This document shows, one piece after another, positions 46,986 through 60,054 of a DNA stretch of 64,000 bases. The stretch is from Nageia nagi (taxonomy: Eukaryota; Pinophyta), in contig JBITNC010000001.1 of NCBI GenBank assembly GCA_050084985.1, positions 44,082,001 to 44,146,000 on the forward strand, in the 5' to 3' direction. The translations under genes and the position numbers were made by a program. A model generated the notes under the pieces. It was not told the DNA's origin. It made no database searches and was given only the letters and a program-made list of their open reading frames with translations. Position 1 is the stretch's first letter. Every line of letters starts with the position of its first letter.

Positions 46986-49900
46986 ATTACTTTATCACAT
47001 AGTCTATTAGGAAGCAATTTTATTAATAGAAACTATATGATAACAAAATTATAACTTCACACAAATTTGTTTACCAATTATAATAGTGGGAAGAGTTTTT
47101 TGTTTAGGCATAGATCTTATATAGAAGGTAATAGATGATCCCAACACTAATTATCCAATTTTTGTCCAATTAAAAAGGATTTCACTCTAAATATAATCTT
47201 ATTTATATTAGATAACCCCAAAGAATCTTCCCATATTTTGTAACACTTCCATGGCATTATTTTCTTGCAATTGTAACCTTTTAAACTATGCCAAATTTAC
47301 ATATAATAGTATAACATGGAATTCATTTGGGGTTTTACTCAAGTAATAAAAACATTTATAGAAAAATAAAACATCGAAAAAAGAAGAATGAAAGTAAAAA
47401 AAGATAATTTTCCATTCAATCCTTTCATTTAAATTGTAACAAGGTTTCTAGTCTTCTAATCAATTGTACTAAACATATTACAAACACACATTTGAAACAA
47501 ATTCTAGTGACTAAATTAATTCAAAAAAAAAATCTAAAATTTTTATTATTAATAGTAAAGTCTATTAGTTTACATAATTCATTACAATATTTTATGATAG
47601 AAGTGTAATCAACTTTTTAAAAGACTATTATGGTAAAATTACTTTTTAACATGTCCTATTTACAAAGCATTCTTATTCAATATTAAAATAACAACATTAT
47701 GCTTTAAGAATAAATAGTTATCAAATTTCCTTTGCACCATTAACCATGATGAAAAAAATATATATAGCAACAATATCTTATTCAAAAATTGTTCTTAAAA
47801 ATAAAATCAGAATTCAAGCATTCCATATTCCTCAACAATAACTTATATGAATATGTATATTTTTTGTCACATAATTCTGTTATCAATATACCATGATGGA
47901 AAAATTAGTGACAATAATATCCTATAATATCTATATAACATTTGCATGTGAAATGATAATTATGTTTTAAGTTAGTAAAAGCATCTATTTATGGCATATA
48001 TTCTAGAATCATCTTCGCATTTAGATATAAAAGTTTTGTAAAATGTATATGAAATTTTAGGGTTCAAATCATATCATAAAAATGGTTGTGTTCCAATCTT
48101 GTATAGAAGGGCTTTTGTATGAATTTATCCATGTTAAAACTATACCCTAGTTTACAATGATAATATTGAGTTTGATAAATCCTAATTTCAATAAGGAAAG
48201 TATATCTATTATAATGAACTCAAGTTTACAACTATGGGAAAGTACATAACCTACTTGAAACCAAGAAAAATCTTATATAACACTTGTATACCAACATGAA
48301 TTTCTACTCTAAGTTTGTCTCCTAGAGAAGTTCTTTATTCTAAAACTTGTATGCCCTTATTTTCTACAAGAAAAAACTTAAATATTATCATAAAAGAAGC
48401 CCTTTAATTCAAATGATATGGAAATCCTACCTAATTTAGAATCATTATTATGGAGAGTGGAAAAATTATCCAAAGGTGATAACTAACTATTGAAGCACCT
48501 ATAGGTTATTAACCTTGAAATCCATAAATTTTCCAAGCTCACATTGCATGAAACATAGGGCCAATCAAAGTATCCCTTCTTGAATAAAGTGAGTGGACAT
48601 GACCAAAAAAAGAGGTAGAAAATTGTTGGGGTACTTATAGATCCACATATATGAAACACCATGAAATTTCTAATATTTATGGCCATTCGTAGGCATTTCT
48701 TAAATCGATGAAGCCAAGAAAGTATCTAACAACCTTTAATGATTCTATAATCCCTTCCCAACTCTTACCAACATTGAAACATTATGAATTCTTGGAATTT
48801 CCTTCAAAATAATTGAGTTTTTAGCTAGGTTTCATGAATAATACTCAATGATGGCTAGTCCTTTTTCCCCAAATTATAGTGCATAGTTAGGGTTTTAATC
48901 TAGCTAATTTTGCTTTTAGTTTCAATTAAGTGGCACATATTAGAAGCTTCTTGAGGGTGTTGTGCATGGAGAGGGGAAATATTATCTTTATTTAAAGACT
49001 TGTCTAAGGTTTATAATTCCATCATTACCAAATCTCCAAATGTTAGGGTTTTTCTTATTGAATTTTTCAAAAGTTAAATGACGATAAAAAAATAATGTCC
49101 CTTTTCCTATTGGTTCATGTCTAATATTTTTCAATGAATTAAAGCCAAATAATATTATTAATATTTTAAAATCCCATGGACACTATACAAATTAAGACAT
49201 AAAAATATACATTCAAATATTTCTTATTAAATAAATAAAGGTGCAATACGGATTTAAGCATAAAAATAATGTTTGTATTTTTGTACAAGGTCTAATAAAC
49301 ATTTTGAAGACATATCATATTATTGATATTAATTACAATTGATAATAAAATCAAGAAAAGAGATACATTTTACCAGTATTTCACCTCAATGGATAGGGGT
49401 TCATAATGATCAATTGGTCTTGATTCTTCAATCTCTACAAGGACCTGAGAAAATCTTACAAAACAATTCAAATAGTACCAATGCTTCTCAACATATTAAT
49501 CATCATTAATCATAGCATTAAGCTCATATAAAAATATATAAATACATAATTGATTATACTTAATCACTTTGTATATCAAATCTAAACAAATTGTTTAAAG
49601 CAAAATACTATGTTATAAATCCATACATGCAACTTAAAGTAATAATAGGTGTAGTTGATTGTGGTCCAATGGGGTGGTTCATGACATAATCCCCCACTAG
49701 GACCAAATATAGTCCCTTATATTTTCTCAATTTTCAATTAAGTTAAAGAAAAATTTCTTCAACTTGAGTTGAAACATTGCATCATATGTCGCACTCTTAT
49801 TATTATACCCATCATACATTGCTTAACAATTAAAGAAAAAAGTCTATTTATACCATATTTTTGCTATTATTCTATACAATACAACACTCAAGTGGATATG

Positions 49901-50589
49901 CTTTCTTAATCCTTCATATTGGGGATCAATATAAACACTTGTAAACTTTAATAGTTATAATCAAATATCATAATCTTCCCATTCTTAAGCATTTTTTCTA
50001 AAAATAGAAACTAGAACAATTCCTTCTTAGAATAAAAATTTCACCCATTACAAGGTCAATTTCTCATATCACTTCCTTATTTTGAACTAGAAGAAACTTA
50101 ATACCACATTTCAACTTGGTATTTCAGCCCATACATGAATTTTTTCTTTCTAAAATCATGAATTACTTAAATAAATTCCTCCATGTTATGTGATGCATCA
50201 TGCCTTTTTACAATTTGAGAATTCCTTTTGAGATGATTCATTCATCTGTAGGGTTAGTTTCATTATTCCATAGTAGTTCTCATTGCTATCAACATCTTTA
50301 TTAAGTGGAAATCACACATTTAATGGTTGACAAGGAGCATATAATACATGTGCTATTGATAAGTTTGGGTTCATCTACCTTAAAACAAGGTGTTCACCAG
50401 TCACTATAGTCGAAAGATATATGGAAAACATATTCACTCTTGGCTATGTCTATTTAAATGAGAAAACAAATTCTACCATAGAACTCAACTACATTTCTTC
50501 AACAATAATTCCAATGTTAAACATCACATTATGCTAACAATTAAGATACAAAGGTTTCAATTAACTAAACCAATAAAATAGCAATGATC
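46986..50589. other. No gene seen (3.6 kb)
   Basis: AT-rich sequence without recognisable coding motifs on either strand. The longest open stretch (48483-48686, minus) shows no known pattern. It may be unique degraded repeat or the left flank of element C. Confidence 0.35.
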
Positions 50590-50958
50590 ACGTTCCCACT
50601 TAACTGTAACTTTACATACATGTGTAATCACATTTAATCATATTTTAGTCATATTTTACCCTTATTATCATATATTTCTTAGGTTGTGTTCTTATTGTTA
50701 TGTTAGGTACATCAAGACGGCTTCAACCTATATTCTAGGGATCAAATGGTTATATCATGCATGATATAAATGTAAGTATATCTAACCTACAGAAAGCATA
50801 TCAAGATTACATCTTGATGGTTGGTACCCTAATATTTGGTGTTTTTAAATGCCACCTATTGAGATTGAAATCTTGTTATCACTTAAGAAAATATTTTTCA
50901 TCTATCGCCACGATCAAATACTCGATTCAACTTATCATCATATATAATGTCTTTGACT
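50590..50958 (+). repeat. Element C 5' LTR (5' end missing)
   Basis: Matches the 3' LTR from TCCCACTTA to TTGACT, sharing TTTAGTCATATTTTACCCTT and AAGATTACATCTTGAT. TTTTTGGTGAACC just after the match may be the primer-binding site. Confidence 0.8.
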
Positions 50959-51590
50959 CTTTTTGGTGAACCTAATCTTATCAAAATGCTAGCTCCTATG
51001 TTGACATTCTTACCCATGTTGAGATTTTGAATATTAACACCTACATTGGTATTTCTTTTGCAATTGGCCTTAGGGTTCACACAGCAAGGTCACCACTTCT
51101 CAATAAGTTCATCCATCATATTCTTAACTACAACATAGGTAAGAACACATAGGTATATATCTTTCACTACAATCCTTTCTCTTTAGTGCATGTAGCTCAT
51201 TTTACATCTTGATATCAATGTAATTCATTATTGTTTTACTACATTATTGTATTTCCTTATTCATGTATGTTTATTTAAGTTAATTAGCTTAGATAAATCC
51301 TACATAAATATTTATTTGTATTTAGTTCATTTAGGATAAAACATTAGGTGTACTAAAATACATATCAACATATTGGCACCCATATTTTATAGCATTTTCT
51401 TTCTCTTAATTAGGGTTAAAATATAAAATGCTCTCAAACCTACCCATCTTTTTACATTAAGAACCCTAGGGTTCATGGTTTCATTTGATCAAAGATTTTA
51501 TGAGTGCGACAAAAATGGTGAATGTAACTCCTAAATTCTATATGGTAATGCTTTAGTTTCAAGCTCTTATCACAAAGGCATCTACATCTA
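50959..51590 (+). other. Element C leader
   Basis: Begins with a possible primer-binding site TTGGTGAACC at about 50963. No reading frame is supported in this stretch. Confidence 0.4.
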
Positions 51591-52890
51591 TGGTCCAGGT
51601 CATAAATTAGCCTAGCACGAATGTGCACATTAGCACTAATGCTAACAATAGCATGAACATTGAAAATTGAGTATCTAATTCAGGTACCTTCACAAATAAA
51701 TAATTCAAACATCTCAAGTCTTAGGTTGCACAACTTAGGAAAAAATTTAGAGTTCATACAAATCAGACAAAGAATAAGGATGACCCATTGAGTATGGAGA
51801 TTCATAATACATTCATTATTGGTATAGATAAGGATCTTGAATTTAAAAATTTCAATAGTGATATTGATTCTATCAAACATCTTTAGTGTTTTAAATACAT
51901 TATGGAACTTAAATGTGGGATTAATTATCATTTGAAAGAAAAATATTTCCCTATGAGTTTAACCAGTGAATCTCATAAGTGCTTTCATACCTAGTATATC
52001 AACAATTGAAGGACCAGTTCAAGGCTCACTTCAGGTGTAATGTAAAGAAATCAACTAATTTTAGAAATTTGATTTGTTCTAAGCAAGGAAAAATAAAGAG
52101 GTTGGACAAGTTTTCTAATAGATTCATAAAGCTTTGGAGGTCCATTGAACAAAAGGTGGAAGAGACCTTCATTGTAAAGGTATTCCTTGAAAATATTAAT
52201 CCTATTCTTGATGAAAATGAGCTTGAGCATGTTAATGGTCCATTTATGCATATGGTTCATCTACTTATTAAGAAAGAGGAATTCTTATTAAGGTATAATT
52301 TGCTTAAGTACACATCCTCCTCCTACAATAAAGATAATGGTACGAAATTCTATAATAAAAAAGATGATAATTTAGTTAATGTAGTTGAACCATCTAACCA
52401 AGATAAATCCAAAGATAGAAAATCAACCAAAGAATTATATTCATTACTAGTAAACCATAATCAAATATTTGAGGAATGTGTATAAAAAGGTCTAATCAAA
52501 TGGATTCAAGAAAATTAATATGGACCTATTGATGAAAAGCCTAGTTGGTATAGAGATAAGTAATTATGCAAATATCATCAAAATAAAGGGCATAATACAA
52601 CAAGTTGTTATTTTTTTAGAAATAAATTAAAGCACTTGTTGGATAGTGGTATAGTTTCATATGAAAATGATGTTCTTAAAGTCAAATACCAATACCTACC
52701 TTTCATAAATATAGTGAATATGATTTTCTATGATGATCATGGTGAACCTATTGAGTTTGATAATGAATTCAATGCAAAAGCAAAATTAGATGCAGGCTTA
52801 AATATGGAACAAACATGCAATGCATCCATAAGATCAAAGAAAGGTATTCCTAACCCAGTTTCTACTACAAAAGATGTACCTTATTAATCT
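51591..52890 (+). pseudogene. Element C gag with zinc cluster
   Basis: The upstream part (51760-51970) shows IDKDLEFKNFNSDIDSIKHL and YFPMSL, the front of a gypsy capsid domain. A frameshift near 51975 leads to the 168-codon stretch 51979-52485, with LKDQFKAHFRCNV and RFIKLWRSIEQKVEE. At about 52567-52610 CKYHQNKGHNTTSC gives the same C-YH-GH-C zinc arrangement as element A. The stretch 52636-52887 is the variable tail towards protease. Confidence 0.75.
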
Positions 52891-53460
52891 TCTCTTAAGG
52901 AAAAGAAGAAATATAAATGAAAAAAGAGTATTCTACAAAATCTCAAAAATACAAATGCTCAAATCAATTTTCTTGAGTTGTTTGAAACATCTAAAGAACA
53001 TAGAATGGTATTGTCTCAACTCCTTAGCAGTGTTGATATTGATACTGATATTTCTACTAAATTATTGATAGGAATAATTGGTTGTTTCAAGAATGTTATA
53101 ACATTTACTAAAGATGAGATTCCTAGTTATGATATCATTTATAAATGATTTCCAATCCATATATGTGTAAAGCTATTATGAAAAATAATCAAGCTTGCCT
53201 TTATAGATGGTGGTGTAGGTTTGAATATTTTCTCCATTGATTTCCTCAAGAATTTTGGTGATAAATTGATGCTCAAATTTGTGCTAAATAAGTATAAGAT
53301 CATAGGTTATGATAGTGATAGCTAAGCATGTGATGAACATATAATGTTGCTATTCAGTTAAGACCAAATACAGTGGAAGTTATGACATATGTCCTAGATA
53401 ACAAGCTTCCTTATGACATCCTTCTTGGGAGACCATGGATACATCCAATGAGGTGTGTAT
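52891..53460 (+). pseudogene. Element C protease
   Basis: FIDGGVGLNIFSIDFLKNFG near 53199-53258 holds the D-G-G active site with Val where Ala or Ser is usual. LPYDILLGRPWIHPM near 53410 is the distal motif. The frame is interrupted before and after by stops and a frameshift. Confidence 0.75.
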
Positions 53461-54567
53461 CATCTACATTATATATATTGATTAAATTTAACCATAATGG
53501 ATAGGAATATGTAGTTTAAGTAGTGGTAGAAAATTAAAATATGATTGTGCAAGTTGGGAATACCATAGTTCCATACATAAATGTTGAAATCCATGAGGAA
53601 AATGATGAAGATAGTGAGGAAGATGAAGAAGATAGTGATACCTAGCAATTGTATAAAGAAACAGGTGTTGGTGCATACATTATTAGCTAGAAGATCATTT
53701 AAGAGGATATAACATATTGTGACAGATATCATAAATCAAAGGATGACTAATTTCTATGCTAGCATTAGCACCCATGCTCACCTTAGCTCTTACAGTGCCC
53801 TTATTATTTCAAATGCAGTCAAGATTAGTCATAATCAAAAGAAAACAATGTTAAGATGATATTGTATAATACTAATACCTCAAATTTAGAATTATAATCA
53901 AATACAAATAATAACAATGTGGTATCCTATGTAAAGAATAAGAAGATAAGATAAATGAGATGTCATGCACCATTTATACTGTAATACATGGAATCTAGAA
54001 GGTACAAGGTAAAGGCCTTAGCAAAAATGAACAAGGAATTAAAGAGTTACCTACAAAAATATTTGAATCAAATGAAGAGAAAAGTGTCCTAGTAAAAAAG
54101 AATTCAAATTAGTGAAATTTAGTCTTGTACAGTAGTGACAAAGAGTTAGACATAGAATTAGAGGTACAGTCAATCAATATGGTTGATTTAGCATCAAAAA
54201 TTAAGGAAAAATATTCAAAGAAGGCCAACAACTATGCTAGCTCTAGTGCTCATACTCATATCAACACTCACTCTAACCTTAGCAATTATGCTATGGAAAC
54301 AAATAACAATTCCTCTTACCCCATGCTTGACATGATAGTTTTTAGGTCTATTGATGTGTTTGAAATGGATGATGTGCTTCTACACACACTGGAGGCAAGA
54401 TCAAAGTTCAAATAATTCCATACTAAGAGGCTAAGGAAAGGTTTCTTATCATCACAATGCTTAATTCAAAGAGAAGATGGAGGAAATAGCAAGTTCTTCC
54501 CCACTACTCTAGCCTACCTTCTTCTTTCATTACATAGGAGTAGGCTAGGTAGCTAGGGTGTGTGTGT

Positions 54568-54661
<94 letters not shown>

Positions 54662-54730
54662 CATTCTTTCTCTTGTGACATAATAGGATTAGGTATAATG
54701 CCTAACCTTTCTCAACTTGGTGATAATATA
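53461..54730 (+). pseudogene. Element C linker from protease to RT, with GT repeat
   Basis: Acidic stretch (EENDEDSEEDEED near 53600) and repeated Ser/Thr/His/Asn-rich pieces (FYASISTHAHLSS near 53750; YASSSAHTHINTHS at 54233). The frame 54125-54415 belongs to this linker. The hydrophobic open frames on the minus strand at 53469-53732 are antisense to the acidic part. Confidence 0.55.
54557..54660. repeat. GT microsatellite
   Basis: (GT)n of about 100 bp with two short interruptions, inside the protease-RT linker of element C. Confidence 0.95.
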
Positions 54731-55850
54731 CCATGGTTTAATGAGTCTCATGTTGAGATAAATATTGGTACATAAGAGGTGTTATGGATTATTCATATTG
54801 GAAGAGGAATCATTAGGGAAGACAACAAACATATCAACAAAATCTTGATAGGATTCAAGGATATATTTGCTTGGTAATATAGTGATATGACATAGTTATA
54901 TTCAGCATTTGTGACTCACAATTTAGTGGTACAAGAATATGCTAAACTTGTACAATAAAAAAGAATACCAATGCACCTAAGGCATTCCTTGCTAGCAAAG
55001 AAAGAAATTGATAAGTATCTTAAAGCAGGATTTGTTAAGCCCATTGATTACTCACCTTGATTAGCCAATATTATCATAGCTTTGAAACCAAATGGAGAAA
55101 TCATATGTTGCATAGAATTTAGAGATTTAAACATGGCTTGTCCAAAGTATAATTTTCCTATTCCATACATTGACACAATTATGGATTCTACAGCAAGACA
55201 TTATTTATTATCTTTCATGGATGGTTTTTCATGATACAATCAAATCATAATCAACAAAGAGGATCAGCATAAGATAACATTTAACATACCTTGGGGAATA
55301 TTTTATTGGGTAATCATGCCATTTTTCTTAAAAATGCAAGGGTAACATACTAAAGAATAATGGTAACTATGTTTCATGATCTCATTCATAAATTAGTTGA
55401 AGTTTATGTTGATTATATTCTTATATGGTTGTACCACTTGTCCCTTAGAATTTATGTCTTCTCTTATATGGTTGTACTTGCTTTGATTAGGCTATTGCTT
55501 TTTTTTGTTTGATTTAAAGGAAGCCTAATAGGGGTTTGCTGACATCTGATTCATGTAGTATTCACTCTAGTCTCATTGATCATTTTTGGTCACTTGAGGA
55601 CACTAATATACTTTCTTTCTTTCTTCCTAAATCAACTAAGAAGGAAAATCATTTAGAGGATTTAAGAGTCATTTTTTAATGGATGAGACTATTTAGCTTG
55701 AAGCTAAATCCTAAGAAGTATATTTTTAGGTTATCTAGTGTCAAAGTGCTTGGTTACATTGTATCTAGAAGAGGCATAGAGATAGGCCCTAAAAAGGTTA
55801 AAGCAATAATGTATATTCCTTCACCAAGGAATATTAAACAACTAATAATT
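54731..55850 (+). pseudogene. Element C reverse transcriptase
   Basis: Approach IGFKDIFAW, then KPNGEIICCIEFRDLNMACP, LLSFMDGFS (first Asp intact), FNIPWGIFYWVIMPF and YVDY at 55404-55415 where YVDD is expected (GAT to TAT). About 200 bp of foreign sequence (about 55428-55625) then interrupt the domain before KENHLEDLRVIF, LKLNPKKYIFRL and VLGYIVSRRGIEIGP. Inactive. Confidence 0.82.
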
Positions 55851-56470
55851 ATTTAAGGAAATTTACAAGAAGTAAAAATATTCATGGCTCAATTAGAAAA
55901 TAAAATAGCTCCATTTTCTTACTTGCTCAAGAAGGAAAATTAGTTCATATGGACCAAGGAGTTTCAAAATGCATTTGAAGACATCAAGATTTATTTGCTT
56001 AATCCTCTTATTTTTCAACCATTTGATCATACCAAAACTCTATAGTTGTATATCCCAACTATAGCAAATGCTATTAGGATAGTCCTTATGCAACTTGACA
56101 ATGAAAATAGAGAGAGGATTGTGTACTATTTATCCAAGACACTTGAGAATGCAAAAATGAATTACACATCAATTGACAAGTTGTGTTATTCCATATTCTA
56201 CACAACACAAAAATTGAGGCACTATATTATCACCAAGTCCACATTCATTGTAGCTCAATTTGATCCATTGAGGTACTTGTTATTGAAACCTCAATTGCAA
56301 AGAATACCAACTAAATGGATAATGGACCTACAAGAATTTGATCTTCTTTAGACATGCCAAAAATTAGTCAAGGGATAGGTTATATTTGATATGCTTGCAG
56401 TAGCACCATTTGATGAAAATATTAATAAGAATGATCTTATGGCACTAATTGAGTAGTGTGAGGATAAGAC
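55851..56470 (+). pseudogene. Element C first RNase H
   Basis: IYLLNPLIFQPF leads into the frame 56046-56351: LYIPTIANAIRIVLMQ, YYLSKTLENAKMNYTSIDKL, LRHYIITKST and PTKWIMDLQEFDL. The usual first Asp position is not conserved. A TAG ends the frame at 56349, then DMLAVAPF leads to the second RNase H. Confidence 0.78.
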
Positions 56471-56925
56471 ATGGATACTATTATTTGATGGCTCTAAATA
56501 TTTGCAATGGGTTAGGATAGGAATTATACTAGTATCTCCTAAATTCAGTATGATTCCTATGGCCTACAAGTTAACTTTTGAGTGCATAAACAACATGGCT
56601 GAGTATGAAGATTTAGTCTTGCGATTAAAGGTAGCAATCAACCTTGGAATCAATATGTTAAAAGTTTATGATGAAACAGAGCTTGTCATCAACCAAATTA
56701 ATGATGTTTACAACACAAAGGATGAGAAATTACAACCATATAAGGACTTAATAGTTGTGATGGTTCAAAGATGTTTCACACAAATTCAGTTTGAAAATAT
56801 TTTAAGGAATAATAATAGATTTGTAGATGTTATGGCTAATGCTACTTCATTAACACTTGTCTCATACGTTGAAGATGATAAAATAATTATCAAAATCAAC
56901 AACCTTAAACATTGTTCTTTTCTAA
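56471..56925 (+). pseudogene. Element C second RNase H
   Basis: WILLFDGSKYLQW (Asp), NMAEYEDLVLRL (Glu) and LKVYDETELVINQI, where the usual G-D-S becomes Y-D-E-T. It ends NRFVDVMANATSL. The open frame 56502-57005 covers most of it. With the element A and E copies, this shows that all longer gypsy elements here belong to the Tat clade. Confidence 0.8.
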
Positions 56926-58190
56926 ATGATTATGAATTTCAAGGGTTCTTTAAGAGGGATCCAATCATATGTATGTTATCCTACCATTACATGCATGTAT
57001 GGTGACATATACAACTACCTAAAGCAAGGACATATCATTATTGGTGATATTCTTTACAAAATATCAATTGATGGTACTTTTCTTAGATGTCTAAATGAAA
57101 TTAAAGCAAATAAGGCTATGGAACAAGTACATGATAGCATAAATGGAGATCATTTCAATGGTAAATATATCTATCATAAGCTCTTAAGACTAGGATATTA
57201 TTGGCCATCTATGGAAAAGGATTTCATTTTACATGTTAAAAAATGTGAAAAGTGTTAAAAGCATGCTAACTTGAAATAGGCTCCTTCAGGTGAATTAGCC
57301 ACAATGATATCCCCTAGGGCTTTTGCTTTTTGGGATTTGGACTTAGTTGGAGTTATCAATCCCAAATCTTATGAGGGAAAAAAATTCATCCTAATTTCTA
57401 CAAAATACTTTCAAAAATGGGATGAATTTGCACCACTAAGACCTTTTAAAGGATCTCAAATTGTGAAATTCATGACTAAAAATATCATAACAAGATTTGG
57501 TGTTCCATCTCATATCATCATGGATAATGGAAAGAATTTTAGAAGTAAAGTAAGGGAATTTTGCAAGAATTTTAATATCAAGAAAAGGTTCTCATCAACA
57601 TATTATCCATAAGGCAATGGATAAATAGAAGTAATTAACAAGATAATTATCAATATTTTATACAAGATAGTTAAGAAAACCCATAGAGATTGACATTAGC
57701 TACTTATATATACATTATAGGCATATAGAATAAGCATCATATTAGCTACATGTTGCATTCCATTTTCATTTATCTATGAAGATGAGTCATTTTTACCATT
57801 GGAGGTAGAAATACCATCATTAAGGGTGTCTCTAAAGGGCATCATTGATTGGGATGAATACTAAAAATTAAGATTAAGGTAACTAGAAGGATTAGATGCA
57901 AAGATAATCCATGATTTAAAACATCTCAAAGTTTATCATAAAAGATCTAAGAAAGCATATGGATAGAATACTGTACCATGAGAGTTCCAAGTGGGTGATC
58001 TAGTGCTTAAGGAGAATCATCACAAGTCACAAGCTAAAAACTAAGACAAGGGAAAGTTTGATAAAAATTGGATAGGTCCTTGCATCATCAAGATGAAATA
58101 TCCAAATATCACATGCATATTATCAATAGTTGATGGAAAAGTAGACAAAGTTACAACCAATGCAAAGCAACTCAAGACCTTTTATGCATA
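56926..58190 (+). pseudogene. Element C integrase
   Basis: The frame 56926-57258 has the HHCC module (VHDSINGDHFNGKY, then CEKC). The frame 57304-57612 has the core: FWDLDLVGVI (Asp), STKYFQKWDEFAPL, HIIMDNGKNFRSKV (Asp) and, past a stop, GNG-stop-IEVINK (Glu). All three acidic residues are present. C-terminal VGDLVLKENH and NWIGPCIIK follow; the product would end near 58188. A frameshift separates the zinc module from the preceding RNase H. Confidence 0.82.
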
Positions 58191-59653
58191 AGGTAAGATT
58201 TTCACATAGGTTCTAGCAGTCACCCTTCAGTCAACCATCAATGCATAGATCATAAATCAGGATCTTAAATCTACTACTATTATGTTAAAATAGAGCCTGT
58301 GCTAGCTTTCTACTAAAAATTTTATCATTTAGCTTAGCATCCACACTTGCATTCTTAGCATATTTTAGAAAAAATGAAAATCATAAGGATCAGGGGTCAT
58401 ATTTAGGTTAGATAAAATATGTAGTAGCTTCATATTAAAGTCATTTAGTTTTCATCCACAAACCAGCAACATAGGTTCAATAAGTCATATATATAATTCT
58501 TTAAGCAATTCCATTTCATTCTCAAACACCACATATAGATCAAACCTCTCATAAATGTCACATCTCAATCATAGCAAAATTTAGGATCAAAATCAAAGTG
58601 AAGATCAGTGCCTGCGCTACCTTTTGTGCTCACACTAGTGTTCTTACATCAAATCAAATAGTTCATCAAAGGTAAGTGCAAGTATCATTTTCTACTTTCT
58701 TACCTTCAATACATATGATCATAATTCAATCATAGCTTGGTTAGTAATTTGCTTGATACATCATGTCCTTATTGGGTGGATGTTAGATAACCATCATTGT
58801 TCATGATCATTTGAATGGGACTAAATAAACCATTTTTCATAGGATAGTTTGGTGATTGGGATTAAAATAATCATCATTGTAATGGAAACATTATCACTGA
58901 TACTATAATCATGAATTATTAGGATATATTCAAACTAATCACCTTCAATCACATCTAAGAATGGGGCATGTACCTCATGATAATGAATAACATATCACAT
59001 ACATGTCTCTAAGTCACCTTTGTTGGTTTGGTCTCAACTAACCTCTATATTTGAGTCACCTTTATTGGTTGGGTCTCAACTAACCATAACCATGTGGTTC
59101 TTTATGATTTATATGTTGCATCTGGGAATGGGGCATGTACCTCATGATAATGTTAACATATATGGTTTTTATTACATGTGTTCCATCTAAAAATGGGATA
59201 TATACCCCATGAAAATATGGATACTCCTTTATCATAATTTTTTGTGTATGCATCTAAGAATGAAATATTGAGTATTTTTGTATTTAGAGTTCTCAAGATA
59301 ATGTATGTATATCATATTTATTTCATCCTTGCTTCATTATTGCTATATCACTTGATGAAATATTATAATATTTACTCTTATTACCACTGACATATCTTCT
59401 ATGAGTTAACAATCACATATGTGCTTGGAAATGTGTGCCTCTCATTTTCAAGTTTCATTCTTTACTCTTGGTTGATTTTACTACATGCAAGTCATTACAT
59501 CTCACAACCAAGGCAAAGAGGGAGAAATATACATCATCAAATTTTTGATGATTCAGATAGCTAAACTAGGGATGTACCAAATTTTTCTTCTCTTTACCTT
59601 TACTTCCTTTGTAAGCATAGTATCACTTCAAAATTCAATTTCATTATACTTAT
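58191..59653 (+). other. Element C 3' untranslated region with repeats
   Basis: No extra domain is visible. CATCTAAGAATGGGGCATGT starts at 58952 and recurs, worn, at 59120, 59184 and 59251. GTCACCTTT-TTGGTT-GGTCTCAACTAACC occurs twice (about 59010 and 59055). Confidence 0.6.
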
Positions 59654-59662
59654 AAAGGGGGA
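59654..59662 (+). promoter_or_regulatory. Element C polypurine tract
   Basis: AAAGGGGGA a few bases before the LTR start TGTTGACACC. The plus-strand primer in replication. Confidence 0.8.
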
Positions 59663-59666
59663 CATC

Positions 59667-60054
59667 TGTTGACACCTAAAAGGGTCCCCCTTAACATGGT
59701 CCCACTTAGGTGCAACTTTGCATACATGTTTAATCATATTTTAGTCATATTTTACCCTTATTATCACATATTTCTCAAGTTGTATTCTTATTATTATATT
59801 AAGTACACTAGGATGGCTTCAACCTACATTTGAAGGGTTAAATGGTGATATCACACATTATATAAATGTCAGTATCTCTAACCTAGGGAAAGCATGTCAA
59901 GATTACATCTTGATAGCCGATACCCTACTCTTAAGTATTTCTAAACATCACCTATTGAGACTAGAATTTTGTTATCACTTGAGTAAATATTTTTCATCTA
60001 TATTTGTGATCATATTCTTTATTTGACTAATCATCATATTTGCTATCATTGACT
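59667..60054 (+). repeat. Element C 3' LTR
   Basis: Begins TGTTGACACCTAAAAGGGTC and is alignable to the 5' LTR until TTGACT. The right end is set by the end of that match; no canonical CA was found there. Confidence 0.8.

Larger units (their letters stand above)
50590..60054 (+). mobile_element. Element C: gypsy/Tat-lineage LTR retrotransposon
   Basis: Homologous LTR remnants (50590-50958 and 59667-60054) flank gag, protease, RT, RNase H, second RNase H and integrase in order on the plus strand. The extra domain of A and B was not found after integrase. Stops, frameshifts, a GT microsatellite and an insertion in RT disable it. The first 25 bases or so of the 5' LTR are missing or unrecognisable. 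Confidence 0.85.

Noticed and set aside
48483-48686. 67-codon minus-strand frame as a small gene
   Set aside because: No motif, no homologous copy in the window, and surrounded by non-coding AT-rich DNA.
53469-53732. Hydrophobic, membrane-like frame on the minus strand
   Set aside because: Antisense to the acidic linker of element C, which turns Glu/Asp codons into hydrophobic ones.
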